64,000 bases of DNA from Limnanthes douglasii subsp. nivea. Taxonomy: Eukaryota; Streptophyta; Magnoliopsida; Brassicales; Limnanthaceae. The notes under the pieces are model-generated. The model was not told the DNA's origin. It searched no databases and was given only the letters and a program-made list of their open reading frames with translations. The first letter of the stretch is position 1; every line of letters starts with the position of its first letter. The position numbers and the translations under genes are program-made. This document shows positions 35,931-47,912 of the stretch, one piece after another. The stretch spans positions 153,049,187 through 153,113,186 of the forward strand of contig JAUPFV010000001.1 of assembly GCA_036936605.1 (NCBI GenBank). Reading direction: 5' to 3'.

Positions 35931-37417
35931 TGGCTCCCTCAGGTCGGAGCCGTTTCATTAAATCTTCATCCTTAATCCCAGTTCTGCTCCATGTTAGTTG
36001 TCTTGTTCTTCCAGCATGTATCAGGTTCATCCTTCGCATGTCAATCAAAATCTTCTGGTATGTGGGTATCGCCTTCTCTTCTTCGTATTGTTCAAATGGT
36101 TTCTTCAGCTCAGCTCCATGCCTTCAAGCTTTCTGAGTCGTGTATCTAAATTTCAATTTTGGAGAATTCTTTTCCTAGTTTCTAATGGAGCCTTATTTAT
36201 AATTTTGAGTTTTAATATTCAAGAACAAAATTTGAATTACAAATTCCTTTTGTAATTCAAATTTTGTGGATCAATAAAACCAACATTTTATGGGAAAGTT
36301 TTTATTGATAATTATGATATTTGAACAGAATTTTATGTTAATACTACGTGTTTTTTGTATTTATTAATAAAACCAACTATATTAAATTAAATATTTTTTA
36401 ATTTTAACTTTTTTGTCAAATCAACAATTATATATACGTTTAGAAAGAATATCAATATATATCATATATTTATGCAATTCTTACTCTGAAAATATTGCTC
36501 GTATCCTTTATAACTATAGTTTAACTAAGAGTCTATGAAATAATGCCATTTTCAAGATGGAGTTCTCGATTAATGCTCGCTATTGGGTATTTTGGGTTTG
36601 CGAGGTGTAAAATTGGTCTTCTTCTCGAAATCATCATCTTTGACATTCTTTCTTTGGCGTATTTATTTACCACGTTTGTAGAGAGAGAAATGCAATAATA
36701 TTTGGTTCCCTTCTGTCATTGCTCTACGATTTCTTACCGTATTTTCTCAAAACTATAGTTCAGATTCCATGACACAAAGATTGGCTGACATGTGTAATTT
36801 CTTTATAAATTTACTTACTTGTATATTTTTTATTCTTTTGTACATCCTTCTACTCTCTTTCTTGGTCACTTTTGCTGCTCGCTACTTCTGACGGTTACCT
36901 TGGATATGATACTCTTCCATTCATGGGCTAATTTATTTTTTACCTCGTGTTTTTATGTTATTATATATCGTAGTTCACACAATATAGAGTTATGTAACAT
37001 TAGTTCACGTCAGTTCTCTTTTAGTCCATCTTGTCTTGACTTGGGGTATACCTTATATAGTACAAACCTTATTTATTTCAATTTAATGTTTTAATAAACA
37101 TAAAAAAGATATATTATTTAAGATTAAGTAATAATTAGTACCCAAAATCAAAACTTAATCTCCTCTTATTACAAAAAAAATGAGACTATAATCACTTAAA
37201 ACTCATGTAAGTTTACAAATTACCACTTAATAACCATTTTTTTTGTAATATCTTCATTACAATCACTCATACCATAACTTCACATGTAACTTCTCTCTTC
37301 TTTGTTTTTTATAATTTTTTTAAAAGTTTGTATATTTCAAACCATATCTTAGAAAAAATATCCAAAAATACCATTGGTTTTCTTTTTTCCTCTTAATTTA
37401 AATTTCATATTTTCTTT
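35931..37417. other. Intergenic DNA after LINE 1, with a perfect 18-bp hairpin
   Basis: No coding frame that I can support. ACAAAATTTGAATTACAA (36225-36242) and its exact reverse complement (36250-36267) form an 18-bp stem with a 7-base loop. Sequence up to about 36200 may be LINE 3' untranslated DNA. Confidence 0.55.
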
Positions 37418-37740
37418 AACCCTTGTTACGCAATTAATGATTTACCCTTGATTTACTATTCGCTTTTAGAAAAAAAATTATCTTTAATTCACATTTCACA
37501 ATTCTTTTAACTTTTGTTTCACAATTAACCATTACCCTTGATTTTTAATCCGCACTTATGGAAACAAAATAGCTCTAATTTAAAATTTATACTTCATTTA
37601 AGCCTTGTTTCGTGATTCGAAGTTACTATTGAATCACTATTTACACTTAGGAAAACATTTTTTAACCGTTGATTCATAATCTGAAATTTTGTTAACCTTT
37701 TTTCACATTTAGCACTTGTGAGTTGCGAATAAAGGGTTAA
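37418..37740. repeat. Degenerate tandem array, about 91-bp unit, about 3.5 copies
   Basis: Units start at 37418, 37509, 37600 and about 37692. Each opens with AAC/AAG + CCTTGTT-like text and continues through a TTGATT-TA-TTCGC/ATCCGC stretch and an ACTTA(T/G)GAAA block, with considerable divergence. Confidence 0.65.
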
Positions 37741-38689
37741 CTCGTATATCAAAAAATATTGTGCATGGATCTTAGTTTGGTTTATTTTAAACTGACGGTA
37801 ATTTGGTAAAATGTTTTAATAATTTTGGGGTATTTTGTGTTTAGTATGGGGAGTAGTGAGATAATTAAGCAGCGTGGTAGTATTAAATTCTGATCACACT
37901 CAGTAATGAGAGTGGTTGAGGTATTTATACCTTAATTACTGACTCATGGGCTTACCGGATCGGGTCAAGAAACCGGGTCGAATTCAATGAACCATTAATC
38001 TTAAGTTGATTAGCAAATAGCTTAGTCAAAAGTCAAAACATTTGTCCTGTTCGGATTTTTAGTGGTGTGATAAGATCTGAATTACCCCTGTTCGGTTTAA
38101 TGAATCTGTTGTGACTGTAAGATCCGAACTCATCAGATCTACTTTTGTTCATCTTGAAAAAATAAAACCAATAGTACTTTCAAATATTTTTTCAGCTATG
38201 TTTGAAAGATACATACTTTAAAAATTTAAATAAAAGAAAATAAAGAAGAGACATGAGATACATGTAAATTTCTTGTACAAGTAAGGGGTATTAGAGGTAT
38301 TACATGTGTCCAAAATAACTATTGTTAAACTTTTTTTTGTGACCAATGATAATTGAATTTGGTTTTGAATACTTATTGGTAACTTACAAATTATTTAATT
38401 GTAAAAATAATATTAACAAATAATATATAAATATTTAATACTAAAGGAAATAAAGTAATATTTGATAATATTATAAGTTATGTCAATTTAATATAAGATG
38501 TTATAACTACAATTCCATAACATTTTTTTACTTATTAACATAGAGATAAACTTTATTTTTTTCATGTCAAATTCTCTGCAACAACTTGCCAATAAAAGTT
38601 AAATTATTAGATAAAGAACCCAACTAATTATTGCAGAGGAGTATCTAATAAGAGGAATAAAGAACTTACTTTAATCCCATCCTCTATAT
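37741..38689. other. Intergenic DNA with a GC-richer unidentified block
   Basis: The part at 37930-38150 (GGCTTACCGGATCGGGTC, GTTCGGATTTTTAGTG, GATCCGAACTCATC) is richer in GC than its surroundings and could be part of an old LTR. No partner copy is in the window. The rest is AT-rich without features. Confidence 0.4.
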
Positions 38690-38699
38690 ATTATAAATC

Positions 38700-40722
38700 T
38701 GGATGCTCCATTAAGATCCCAACTCTTTCTTTCGCGTATGATGTTATCATCTTTCAAAATGAATCCTTTAACAACATTAAGAAAACTTGTAGTTTTGTGG
38801 ATAATTACCAGTAAACTTCTGGTCAAACAATAAACAACCAGAGAACCAAATTTATATCCTCAACCTTAAGCAGAGCCAGAATTCTTGAAATCGAAAGAGT
38901 CTATGATTTTGATAATAGTCATCTTACTTTTAGGTACCATGGTATCACCATTCACCCTAGGAATATAATTACTTACTTGGAAGATACTGTCTCTAAAATA
39001 AGAAACAAAATTCTTGAATGAGACTGTAAAAGTCTTTCCTTTGGAGGTAAATTGATTCTTATTCAATCTGTCCTCTTTGCCATCCCTATTTACTACTTCC
39101 CAAGAAATTGTATTCCTAAAATTGTGATCAAAATAATAAATATCTTGATTAATAAATTTTTGTTAGGTTGTAAAGATAATCGAAATTCTATCATCTAGTC
39201 AAACATATCATCTCTTAGCTATCCTTATATTTAAGAATGATTAGGCTTAAGGAAAATATGATATTAAATTGGTTTTCTCTTATAAGTTATGGTTAAATTT
39301 AAGAGAAAATAAGTCTTTATGGTCTATCTTTATGAATTTTATATAGTGTCCCAACTCTCACCCATTACAAATATATATCAAGCCTAAGGACTCTAAAACT
39401 TGGAAAACTTTAATTAAATCAGACATATTGCGGAGCAATTTATCACCTGGAAAAGTAGTCTTTTGGTTAAAAAGTAGTATAATAGTCATACTTTTATAAC
39501 CATTCCTTTAAATAATGACAACTCTTGGTATCAAGGCTACTTAATATCATAATTTGGACCAATGGTTCATGGAATCTTCAAAGACTCCATGAACATGTTC
39601 TTAATTCTAATATTGCTAGAATGTCTAAAATTTTCATATCTCCCACCTCTGATGACATCATTGTTTGGACCATCTCTTCTGATGGTAAATTTTCTTTTCC
39701 TGAAACGTGGAATGTAATTAGGGATCATAAACCTTCATCAATTATATTTAATAAAATCTGGAACAAGGTGACCCGTAAGAAATGTGCATTCACATTATGG
39801 AGAATTCTTAAGGGTTACATATCTGTGGACACTATTATTCAAAAGAACTGGCATCCAAATACTAATTTTACTCAAACATATACCAGTCAATCATATTTGT
39901 GTCTCGTGTCAGTTAATTTAGGAGGTCGGGTCCTTTTAATTTGGAATTTTCAACATTTATATATCTTAAAACATGACTATAATGCACTTGAACAACTATT
40001 GGATGATGTCCTCTACTCAAAAAACACATATAAGAACTATTATTCCCTCTATAATTACACGGGTAATCTTGTTTACAAGAAACCTAGTTAAGAATAACAA
40101 CAAAAATATTATTTCTAAAATCATAATAGACAGAGTACTATATAACTTAGTAAAACTAGACCCCGTCTCTCTTTTAAAAGCTAAGTACTGTTCTGGTGAT
40201 TTTAGAAAAGCTAAAGAATTAGGCTCCTTTAATAATACAAAATAAGTTCTTAAATATACTTATGTTCAATGGATTCCCCATGTTATTAACATATTTAAAA
40301 TGAATTGTAATAGCTCTCAATTGTGTAATGGTGAATGTTGTGGTGTTTTTATTATCAAAAATAGTTTGGGATTGTTAATATATGTTAAATGAATCATTTA
40401 TGGAAGAAACTTATATGTTAATGCTGATGCCGGATCCCTATTACATTGAACTTGAATCATTGCCTCAACTTAATATGAATAGCTCTAACTTACCTCATTG
40501 GTGTATAATAGTATCATATCTGTTTGTAGAAAGCTAATTTGTTCCCAAATGACCATAAAACATTTTTGTAAAGAACATAATTTTTCTGCTTATTGGGTTG
40601 CTTCTTGGACTTTAAAAAATAAAAAATCTTGTGAATTCACTGAATTTCACTCTCCTGTTATGTTTAAGACAAATATATTCCTTGAGAGTTTGAATCTAGG
40701 TTACTTAAGATTGGCTGATTAA
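38700..40722 (+). pseudogene. LINE 2 ORF2 C-terminal part (RT to RNase H, degraded)
   Basis: The RT active-site motif reads FAYD (38731-38742) within IPTLSFAYDVIIFQNE. Then come RARILEIERVYDF, RYHGITIHPRNIITYLED, and LSFGGKLILIQSVLFAIPIY (after correcting frame). The zf-RVT region is at 39600-39830 (DDIIVWTISSDGKFSF, KIWNKVTRKKCAFTLW). The RNase H start near 40295 reads FKMNCNSSQLCNGECCG, again with Asn in place of the first catalytic Asp. The C-terminal AYWVASWTLKN ends the ORF near 40722. Many stops and frameshifts. Confidence 0.75.
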
Positions 40723-40738
40723 CCTTATGTTTCTAGTA

Positions 40739-40742
<4 letters not shown>

Positions 40743-40807
<65 letters not shown>
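40743..40807. repeat. (TA)n microsatellite in the LINE 2 tail
   Basis: About 32 uninterrupted TA dinucleotides. Confidence 0.95.
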
Positions 40808-40810
<3 letters not shown>

Positions 40811-41095
40811 TATAACTTTTCCAGACAGGTTACTCCTGACCTCTTTGTCATGTTCTTAGTTTGTTTTGCAGATTTAACTGAAACCTTAAAGGGCTAAAAG
40901 CTGTTGGATTAAGATGAAAGTTTAAGTCTTTAAAATTAAATATGTTATGTATTAAATCATACTCATTCCTTAGCATTGATAGTTAAAAGGCTGATTGTAA
41001 GATATTTTAATCAACTTATGGTTGATAGCTGTAACATTATCAGCCTTTATGGCTTGAATCAACGCAAATTCGGGTACATGGAAAAAAAGAAAGAA

Positions 41096-42029
41096 AAAAG
41101 AACCTAACTAATTAAAACAAATTGCAATAAAATACCAGACTACTAAATAAACACACATGAAAACTAAGTAAATACCATAATATAATATCATTCTTCAGTC
41201 TGTATAGAACCCACTACAAACAAGTTGTAACATAACCAAAATATTAAGGATAATAAAACTCATTTCTGACAAAATTAGTAAGGTGATAATTGGTATAAAT
41301 ATATTTTAATATGATAATACATAGCTTGACTTGATATGTGTGAAGCAAATATTAACCTATGTATTTTGAGTTTATACTTACGTGCATAATAATTTGTAAA
41401 AATGAAAGTTGCGATCTTATCACACGATATAAGATATGAGAAAATGTTGAAATCCGCAAATCCCCAAACACATAAAGTAACCATTTAAGCTTAAGGGTTG
41501 TATAAACCATACTACAGTATTCAACTTGATTTGAATAATGATATTTGTTTGATTATTGGTACGCCAAAGAAACTGAAGATTGATCAAGCATAATGATAAA
41601 GTCTATAAGAATACATTTTGATTTTTGTTGTTGAAGTTCTTTTACATACATAAGATGGGAATAACATACACAAAACCTTAATAAGTTAGTACTTCAAAAT
41701 TAGATAAATGTAAATATTTGAGAAATAATGATATTAATTGAGTATGTAGCATAATTATACACACAATACTTTTTTTACAATGAAATAAATATAACCATAT
41801 CCCAATTTCTATTCCAATTTTTCTTTTTTTAATTTAATTTTTAAAGCTAGATATATCATAATCCAAAATAGTTGTAGAGTTATCGAGCTTGTTGATAACA
41901 AAATAAGCATTCAATATTCAAATTTATCAACATGAGTACTTTGATTTTTATCTATCTTCATTCTTTGTTTTGGTTCTGATTATTATAACTCAACCATATA
42001 ACCTAATTAAACAAATATTTGGTGTCTTT
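41096..42029. other. AT-rich intergenic DNA, nothing firm
   Basis: No coding frame. AATTGCAATAAAATACCAGACTACTAAATAA near 41122 resembles text near 46255, and ACCATACTACAGTATT near 41503 resembles text near 22310. These may be remnants of one old repeat. Confidence 0.4.
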
Positions 42030-44530
42030 CTTTTTCGTGTTTTCAGAGGATAAAAAATCCATACAATTATAAACAAGGTAAAATTGAATTAGAATTTTAA
42101 GTTATTGGCTACAATACGTGAAGAAAACTGTTAATATTTAAGATATTTTTTACATCTAAATCACCAATGGCGGATTCATAACTGTCGCATATTCCATGAG
42201 GAATTTCTTATCTTTTTGTCTACCCTATGTGTGACGTATTAGAGATTTTATTTGAAAGATTCTCTGATGCATTCTCCATTTTTTGTCATATTGAATGTTC
42301 CATGCTAATGTTAGTTATGCACTCATTGCATACCACGGAATTTTATCATTTAAAAAAATGAAATTTACATTAAAGTTAATAATACCGCTTTGAGATGTAT
42401 ATGCTTCCCTTTAACAAGATCATTATGTTTTAGAATATATGAACATGTAAGGTGATACATTATGTCTTTGCTAATAAATCGATATATTTAATGCTCATAT
42501 ATTCACCTTCATCATCAGTTCTAAGAATCTCAAGATAACTATGGTATTTAGTTATGATGTAAGAATATACATAATTTGAAAACAACTAAATTTAGAGACT
42601 TTTTTTTCATTGAAAACACTATGTATACTTAGTCAAATTATCCATAAGAAAAACCTAATATCTATATCCATCATATAAATATTTTAATATTGTCTCCTAT
42701 TCTATTGAAGGTTATCCCACACTACATGTATAATCTTATTTTTCAATGTATAAGAGGAATAAACAATTATGTCCTCTAAATACATATTTTGAGAAATGCT
42801 AGACTAATGTGTTCTAACATGGTATTAGAGCCAAACTTTTCATAATTGTGTCTAGTATTTCAGGATTCTTTATTTGTGATCCAAACCTTGTGTGTATATA
42901 AGACAACTTAGTGAGTCCAACCTCTGAAGCGGAGTGTGTGTATTGAAACTTATCCTATATTGGTTGGATAATCTTAATTGTTACTGTATAAGAGGAATAA
43001 ACATTCCTCTCATCTCATGACATATTTTAAAAATTGTGAGACATATGTTCTTTAACAACACCAAAACAAATAATAACAAAAACTACCAAACTTATTGAAA
43101 AAATAATTTTTAAACTTATCAAACAAATAAGATTCACATGAGTTCATATATATATATATAATATATTTTCTTTTAAACATTTTATAAAATTTATTATTTT
43201 AATCATTATATAGATCTTGTAATATCTTGTACCACAAAATATCTTCACAAATTTCTAAATAAAAACTCAAAAAAGTTTATATATATTATTTTTAACACAT
43301 CCATATATAATAAGTAATATTGATTTAAATTTTTAAAAATATATAGAACTATGCCTTAAACTTTATAATGTATCATATACATGAATTAATCAAACGACAT
43401 AACAAAATTATTGTTACACAATTTTCAAACTTAAAAGAAAATAGTGTCATTCTCGAAAGTAATCAAAATATTATTAAGTTTAAGATCAACCCTAGAACCT
43501 ACTTAAAAAACCTTTCATATATTTCTTTGTCATGTTTTCATGAGATGAGAAGCCGATTCAATTATAAGCAAGGTAAACAATAGGATTTCAAGGTATTTAT
43601 TAGAATACATGCTTTTGTTTTCATCATGTGGGATATTTTTTCATGTTCAAATCACCAAAATAACCATCACATTTTTATAATTTTTGTTAGCCTCATTGAG
43701 TGACATGTTAAATATTTTCTTTAAGAGATTCTTTGATGTATTCTCCATTTTTTTTATCGTTGTATTGAATGTTCTATAAAAATGTTAGTTATACACACAT
43801 TGTATTCTAGATAATCATCATTAACCTATTTGAGATGTGTATGCTTCCCTTCAACAAGATTATTCTATTTATGAGTATATGAACATGCAAGGTGAAGTAT
43901 GATGTCTTTAGTGGCTAAAACATTGATGTATTTAATGCTCACATATTCACTTTCATCATCAATTAAGAATCTATAAAATGAATGTTGCACTTGTTGTTTT
44001 CATACATCATCAATCAGTTATGATGTAAGCATACCGATTTTGAAAATCACTAAATATTGCACTTGTTGTTTTCATTGAAAACAACAATATATACTTACTA
44101 TATAATCTATAAAAAACATAATATACATCCATAAAATGAGTGTTTAATGCTATCTTTTATACCATAAATAGATAATAATAAAAAGTTTTAAACTTGTAAA
44201 CAGAATAATTTTTAAACTAGTCAAGTAAACAATATTCACACGACTTAATTTATATATATTTATCAATTTTAATATTTTAATATTTTTTTCTAAATATTTT
44301 ATAAAATTTGTCTTATATAGATATTTTATTCTTTTGTACCACAAAAAATATCTTCACAAATTTTTCAATAAAAACTCATAAAACTTATAAATATTAGTTT
44401 TTAACACATCCATAAATAATAAGTAACTCTCATTTACATTTATTTTATATAAAACTATGTATTATTAAATTTTATCATATATGCATGAATTAATCAAATC
44501 AGATAACACAATTATTTTTACACAATTGAT
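42030..44530. repeat. Local duplication: two diverged copies of a ~1 kb AT-rich unit
   Basis: Unit 1 (about 42030-43440) and unit 2 (about 43540-44530) share blocks in the same order: AATTATAA(A/G)CAAGGTAAA, GATTCT(C/T)TGATG(C/T)ATTCTCC, TTTGAGATGT(A/G)TATGCTTCCC, TATATGAACATG(T/C)AAGGTGA, and TTTAACACATCCATA(T/A)ATAATAAG. The gap between the matching parts in unit 1 is filled by the TRIM-like element at 42704-43057, which unit 2 lacks. No coding sequence. Confidence 0.75.
42704..43057 (+). mobile_element. TRIM-like miniature LTR element
   Basis: Two short direct repeats (about 42704-42819 and 42941-43057), sharing ATTGAA, a TATCC block, TGTATAAGAGGAATAAACA and TTCT-TAACA ends, flank about 120 bp. 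The internal part starts with TGGTATTAGAGCC (42820), one base different from the copia primer-binding site for initiator Met tRNA. Nothing is encoded. Size and parts fit a terminal-repeat retrotransposon in miniature, or a heavily deleted copia element. Confidence 0.7.
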
Positions 44531-46335
44531 AAACATCAATTAGTGGCATAATAAGGAGTAATCAAGACGTCACTAATATTCATTTAATTTATATAATTTT
44601 TAAAAATAACACATCTAAAATTTTAACATCATTTTTCATGTGATTAGTTGTACCATAATAAAAAAATCGAATAATTGTTGGTTGAAGCAGTAAAATAAAA
44701 AAGAGTAGTTATATTGTTCGAAATATTTTTGAGTAGTTGAGTTTGAGTCTGAAATTGATGTGTAAAAAAACATGAGAATCAAATGACACTCGCATAATAT
44801 AAGAAATTGTACCAAACTATTACATCATGTATTATTGAGATGATTTTTCATTACAAGAAGATCTTCTAAGCATATCATTACTTTTAGAAGATTGTCGTTT
44901 ATGTATAAGTTGGAAACCAACCAAATAATGCTATATATCTCTAGTATGATTGTATTATCATAGTATAACAACCTGATCTAGCAAAGGTCATATATACACT
45001 TTATAAGTTATAACACCATAATTAAATATTTTAAATAATTTGTATTAAATTTAAGATTGCATAAAATGCATGAAATTAAGATTAGCAACAAAGTTTTGTA
45101 ATGATAATCAATAATATAAATATACTATTGGGTCTATTGAATGTAACATTATCAAATAATAAAGTATTATATTGACACATTGCACCGTTATAATGAGATA
45201 TCTATATTTTAAATGATTTTTTTAACATTATAGTAGATATTTGCATTGATATTATAAAAAAAACTACTTATGAGTTCCCATCCCACTACGGACAATTATA
45301 TAATTGAAATACAAATAGAAGCATCATACTTATTATTTTATGCAACATAACAACGAAGTGATGCATTCTTATTTCACTTTTCAAATCATTATTAATAGTT
45401 ATTAATAAAATATTAAGTTTATTTCGGGACATATAACCGACTCATCTTAAATGATAGTTTTTTATACTAAAATATTTGAGGATAATGTCTTTTCTAAAAA
45501 ATAATATAAGAAGTATACCAGCAATAAAAAATGTCTCTACATTTAAAACATTTCAAGAAGTTTGATTTTATTAAAATAAGTTTAATATAATCTTTTTCGT
45601 TAGAGATATTTTGCGAATTTGATTTTAGATGGAGTACATTTTGTATATTTGGGGAGACAAACTTCAATATAAAGTTTAGTGACATTTGTTTTAAGGTTTT
45701 ACTTTTTACGACACATGATATAGTTATATGATTTAATGTTTAACAATATTTTGATCTTGTTTATATTGATTTTACAAAATCGTCATAATTATTGTGCGAT
45801 AGTTGATCGGTTCATCTTCAAATCTATAAAAATAATTTTTTTAAAATGATTGAAGATGAAAAATCTAGATTGTATTATTAGTTTTATAAAAAATATATTT
45901 GAAAGACATATTTTAAACGAATATGATATAAAAATATTTCGTGTTATATTTATGATTGTTTGGTTTTGATAGTTTTTTTAACCTACAAATTTTAAACATT
46001 AGATCGTTACGGTGTTTTGATATTGACATTTGTTACACATTTTTTGATTTAAAAAAAATAACAAAAAAATATATTTGGTATACGAAAAGTTAAAACGATG
46101 TTGATTCAAAATTGTGTTAATCTTGAGTTAATTTGTTGAGGTGTATATTTTTAGCACCATAAATAATGATGAATAAAATTTTAAAAAGATAATTTTTTCG
46201 TTATTTTTATTTATAAATTAAGATATACAAATTTTTAATTAATCAAAACTAATTGCAACAAAATACGAATAACCAAACTACTAAGTAAAATGGGAAGAAA
46301 CTAACTAAAAACCATCATCTAATAATATTTTATTT
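44531..46335. other. AT-rich intergenic DNA, nothing recognised
   Basis: About 1.8 kb without a supportable coding frame, RNA gene or repeat. Confidence 0.55.
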
Positions 46336-47045
46336 TAAATGTTGGGGTTAGGTGTAGTTTACAAGTATCTAAACAAATATACTGCCAAATACATTATGAG
46401 ATTGAATATCGACAACCAAAGACTTTAAAGAACAAGAACAGTTGGATCTCTCTGATGACACAAGGTGACTTAAACTTAGGTGTAAAGACGTCTGCTCGAA
46501 CGCAAGGGTTAGCTCTGCTAAAGAAAAGAAGAATATTTTGCTGAAGCCGAAGGTGCTAGACATGTTTTTTGAAGGACTTCTAAAGATACTTATTTGTTTA
46601 TAGAAAAAGATAAGTCATTAAAGGTCTCGAAGGATGTGAAACCGCCTTGATCTTTTGTTGCTAGCGTGCTTATCTTTTGGTAGGTTAGTACAAAGAGGCA
46701 CCACTACTTGTTGTTCGAATGTCCGCACTGCCGCTTGTCCTTTCTGCTAGTTTCTTTGACCAGTTAAGGATATAGGTTGTCATACACTATTTTGAGTATG
46801 AAAACATTACGTACATTTTTGTTTTTTTATAAATAGTGAGAAAGTTGTATGAAGTCATTCACAGAATTCTAAGCTAAGAATTTGAAAAGCTAAAAGCTTT
46901 CGAATATTGTGAGGTAGAAGATATACACTTTGATTTACTTAGAGATCAATATGTCATTTTATAAGCTCATAGTGCTTTGTAACAAACAAAATGATTGATT
47001 GAGTGGTTAATGTTTGAGAAAGTATTTTTGTAACCACCTTATATA
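46336..47045 (+). repeat. Possible solo LTR
   Basis: A block richer in GC than its surroundings starts TGTTGGGG (near 46339). It has a TATA box (TTTATAAATAG, near 46830) about 200 bp from its end and no coding sequence. This resembles the U3-R-U5 layout of a copia-type LTR. No second copy or clean target-site duplication is visible, so this remains a guess. Confidence 0.3.
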
Positions 47046-47181
47046 TAAAATATGCGTCCGTTATCATGGGTGGATGTACGATTTATTCACAATCCGAACC
47101 ACGTTCAATCTGTTATGTGCGTGTTTGGTTTAACATTCTTGTTTTTATATCTTGCTTTGTTGTTTTTGCTAATATTATCTT

Positions 47182-47385
47182 CTTCTTTTTGGAGAAAACC
47201 CGCATCCGTTACTCAACGAGTGCGCACAAAATAAACACTAAGTCTGACGAAATAGATTATAAACCAACGCGAGAAGGTACATACCCAAACTAAAAAGGCT
47301 TTTGTAGTAGAAATACTCGAACTCATAATCTTCAATCACGAACATGTCTTACTCCACCAATTCGGCTATCCCTTTTGGAGAACGA
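47182..47385 (-). mobile_element. tRNA-derived SINE with 13-bp target-site duplications
   Basis: Read on the minus strand, the 204-bp body has a box A (TAGCCGAATTGG, 47357-47368) and a box B (GAGTTCGAGTAT, 47311-47322), the internal RNA polymerase III promoter of tRNA-derived SINEs. It ends in an A-rich tail (AAAAAGAAG). The direct repeat CTAATATTATCTT flanks it at 47169-47181 and 47386-47398. SINEs move with LINE machinery. It lies about 270 bp upstream of the lectin gene's TATA box. Confidence 0.85.
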
Positions 47386-47670
47386 CTAATATTATCTTTA
47401 GTTCAACTCTTATTTGAAATTCAATATTACTAATTATTTTGAATTAGATTAATTTAGAACTTTTTTTTTTACCGTAGGTTTATAACAAATTGATTAGTTT
47501 TTAGATATGGAATCTAAATTACAACTTATTGTCTATTATCTAACATATATTAAGATGGTTTGAGAAAAATGTAATGAAAATATACAAAACACCATATCTA
47601 TTCTAATTAAAAAGTCGGGCAAGTAGATAAAAACTTCTCTTAGGAATCTAAAGTTTGGAAGTGAAGTGAC

Positions 47671-47678
47671 TATAAATA
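47671..47678 (+). promoter_or_regulatory. TATA box of the lectin gene
   Basis: TATAAATA, with the likely transcription start about 30 bp downstream near 47700. The 5' leader appears to carry an intron (about 47752-47905: AAG/GTTTGC donor, TTTTGAAG acceptor) ending just before the start codon. Confidence 0.6.
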
Positions 47679-47912
47679 ACTCTTCAGACGGAGCATTCTA
47701 TATTCACAAATCTAAAGCAGCAACAACACGATACTTGGAGTTCATCATAAGGTTTGCACCTCTTAATTATTTTATTTTATTTTTATAATGTCACACTGAA
47801 AATTAACTTAAATGGTTTGTGTGAAAAGCATAAGCAATTCTTATTAACTAATACCAAAAAAAGAAAGAAAATCTTATTAAATGAGTTTGGTGACATTTTT
47901 TGAAGCTTGAAA

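Larger units (their letters stand above)
38690..41095 (+). mobile_element. LINE 2, 5'-truncated copy of the same LINE family
   Basis: Starts within the RT palm region and runs through the RT C-terminus, the zf-RVT-like region and an RNase H remnant to 40722. A 3' tail with a (TA)n run follows, then A-rich sequence near 41085-41100 that may be the former poly-A end. 5' truncation is typical of LINE insertion. Confidence 0.75.

Noticed and set aside
36819..37094. 91-codon + strand ORF
   Set aside because: AT-rich, Phe/Leu/Ser composition only; no domain and no support from neighbours.
40743..40807. Origin-like or matrix-attachment function of the (TA)n run
   Set aside because: A simple microsatellite in a LINE tail; sequence alone gives no support for a function.
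47311..47368. tRNA gene on the minus strand (box A and box B)
   Set aside because: The body cannot fold into a full cloverleaf with a matched acceptor stem as read, and the 13-bp flanking duplications plus A-rich tail show it is a SINE.
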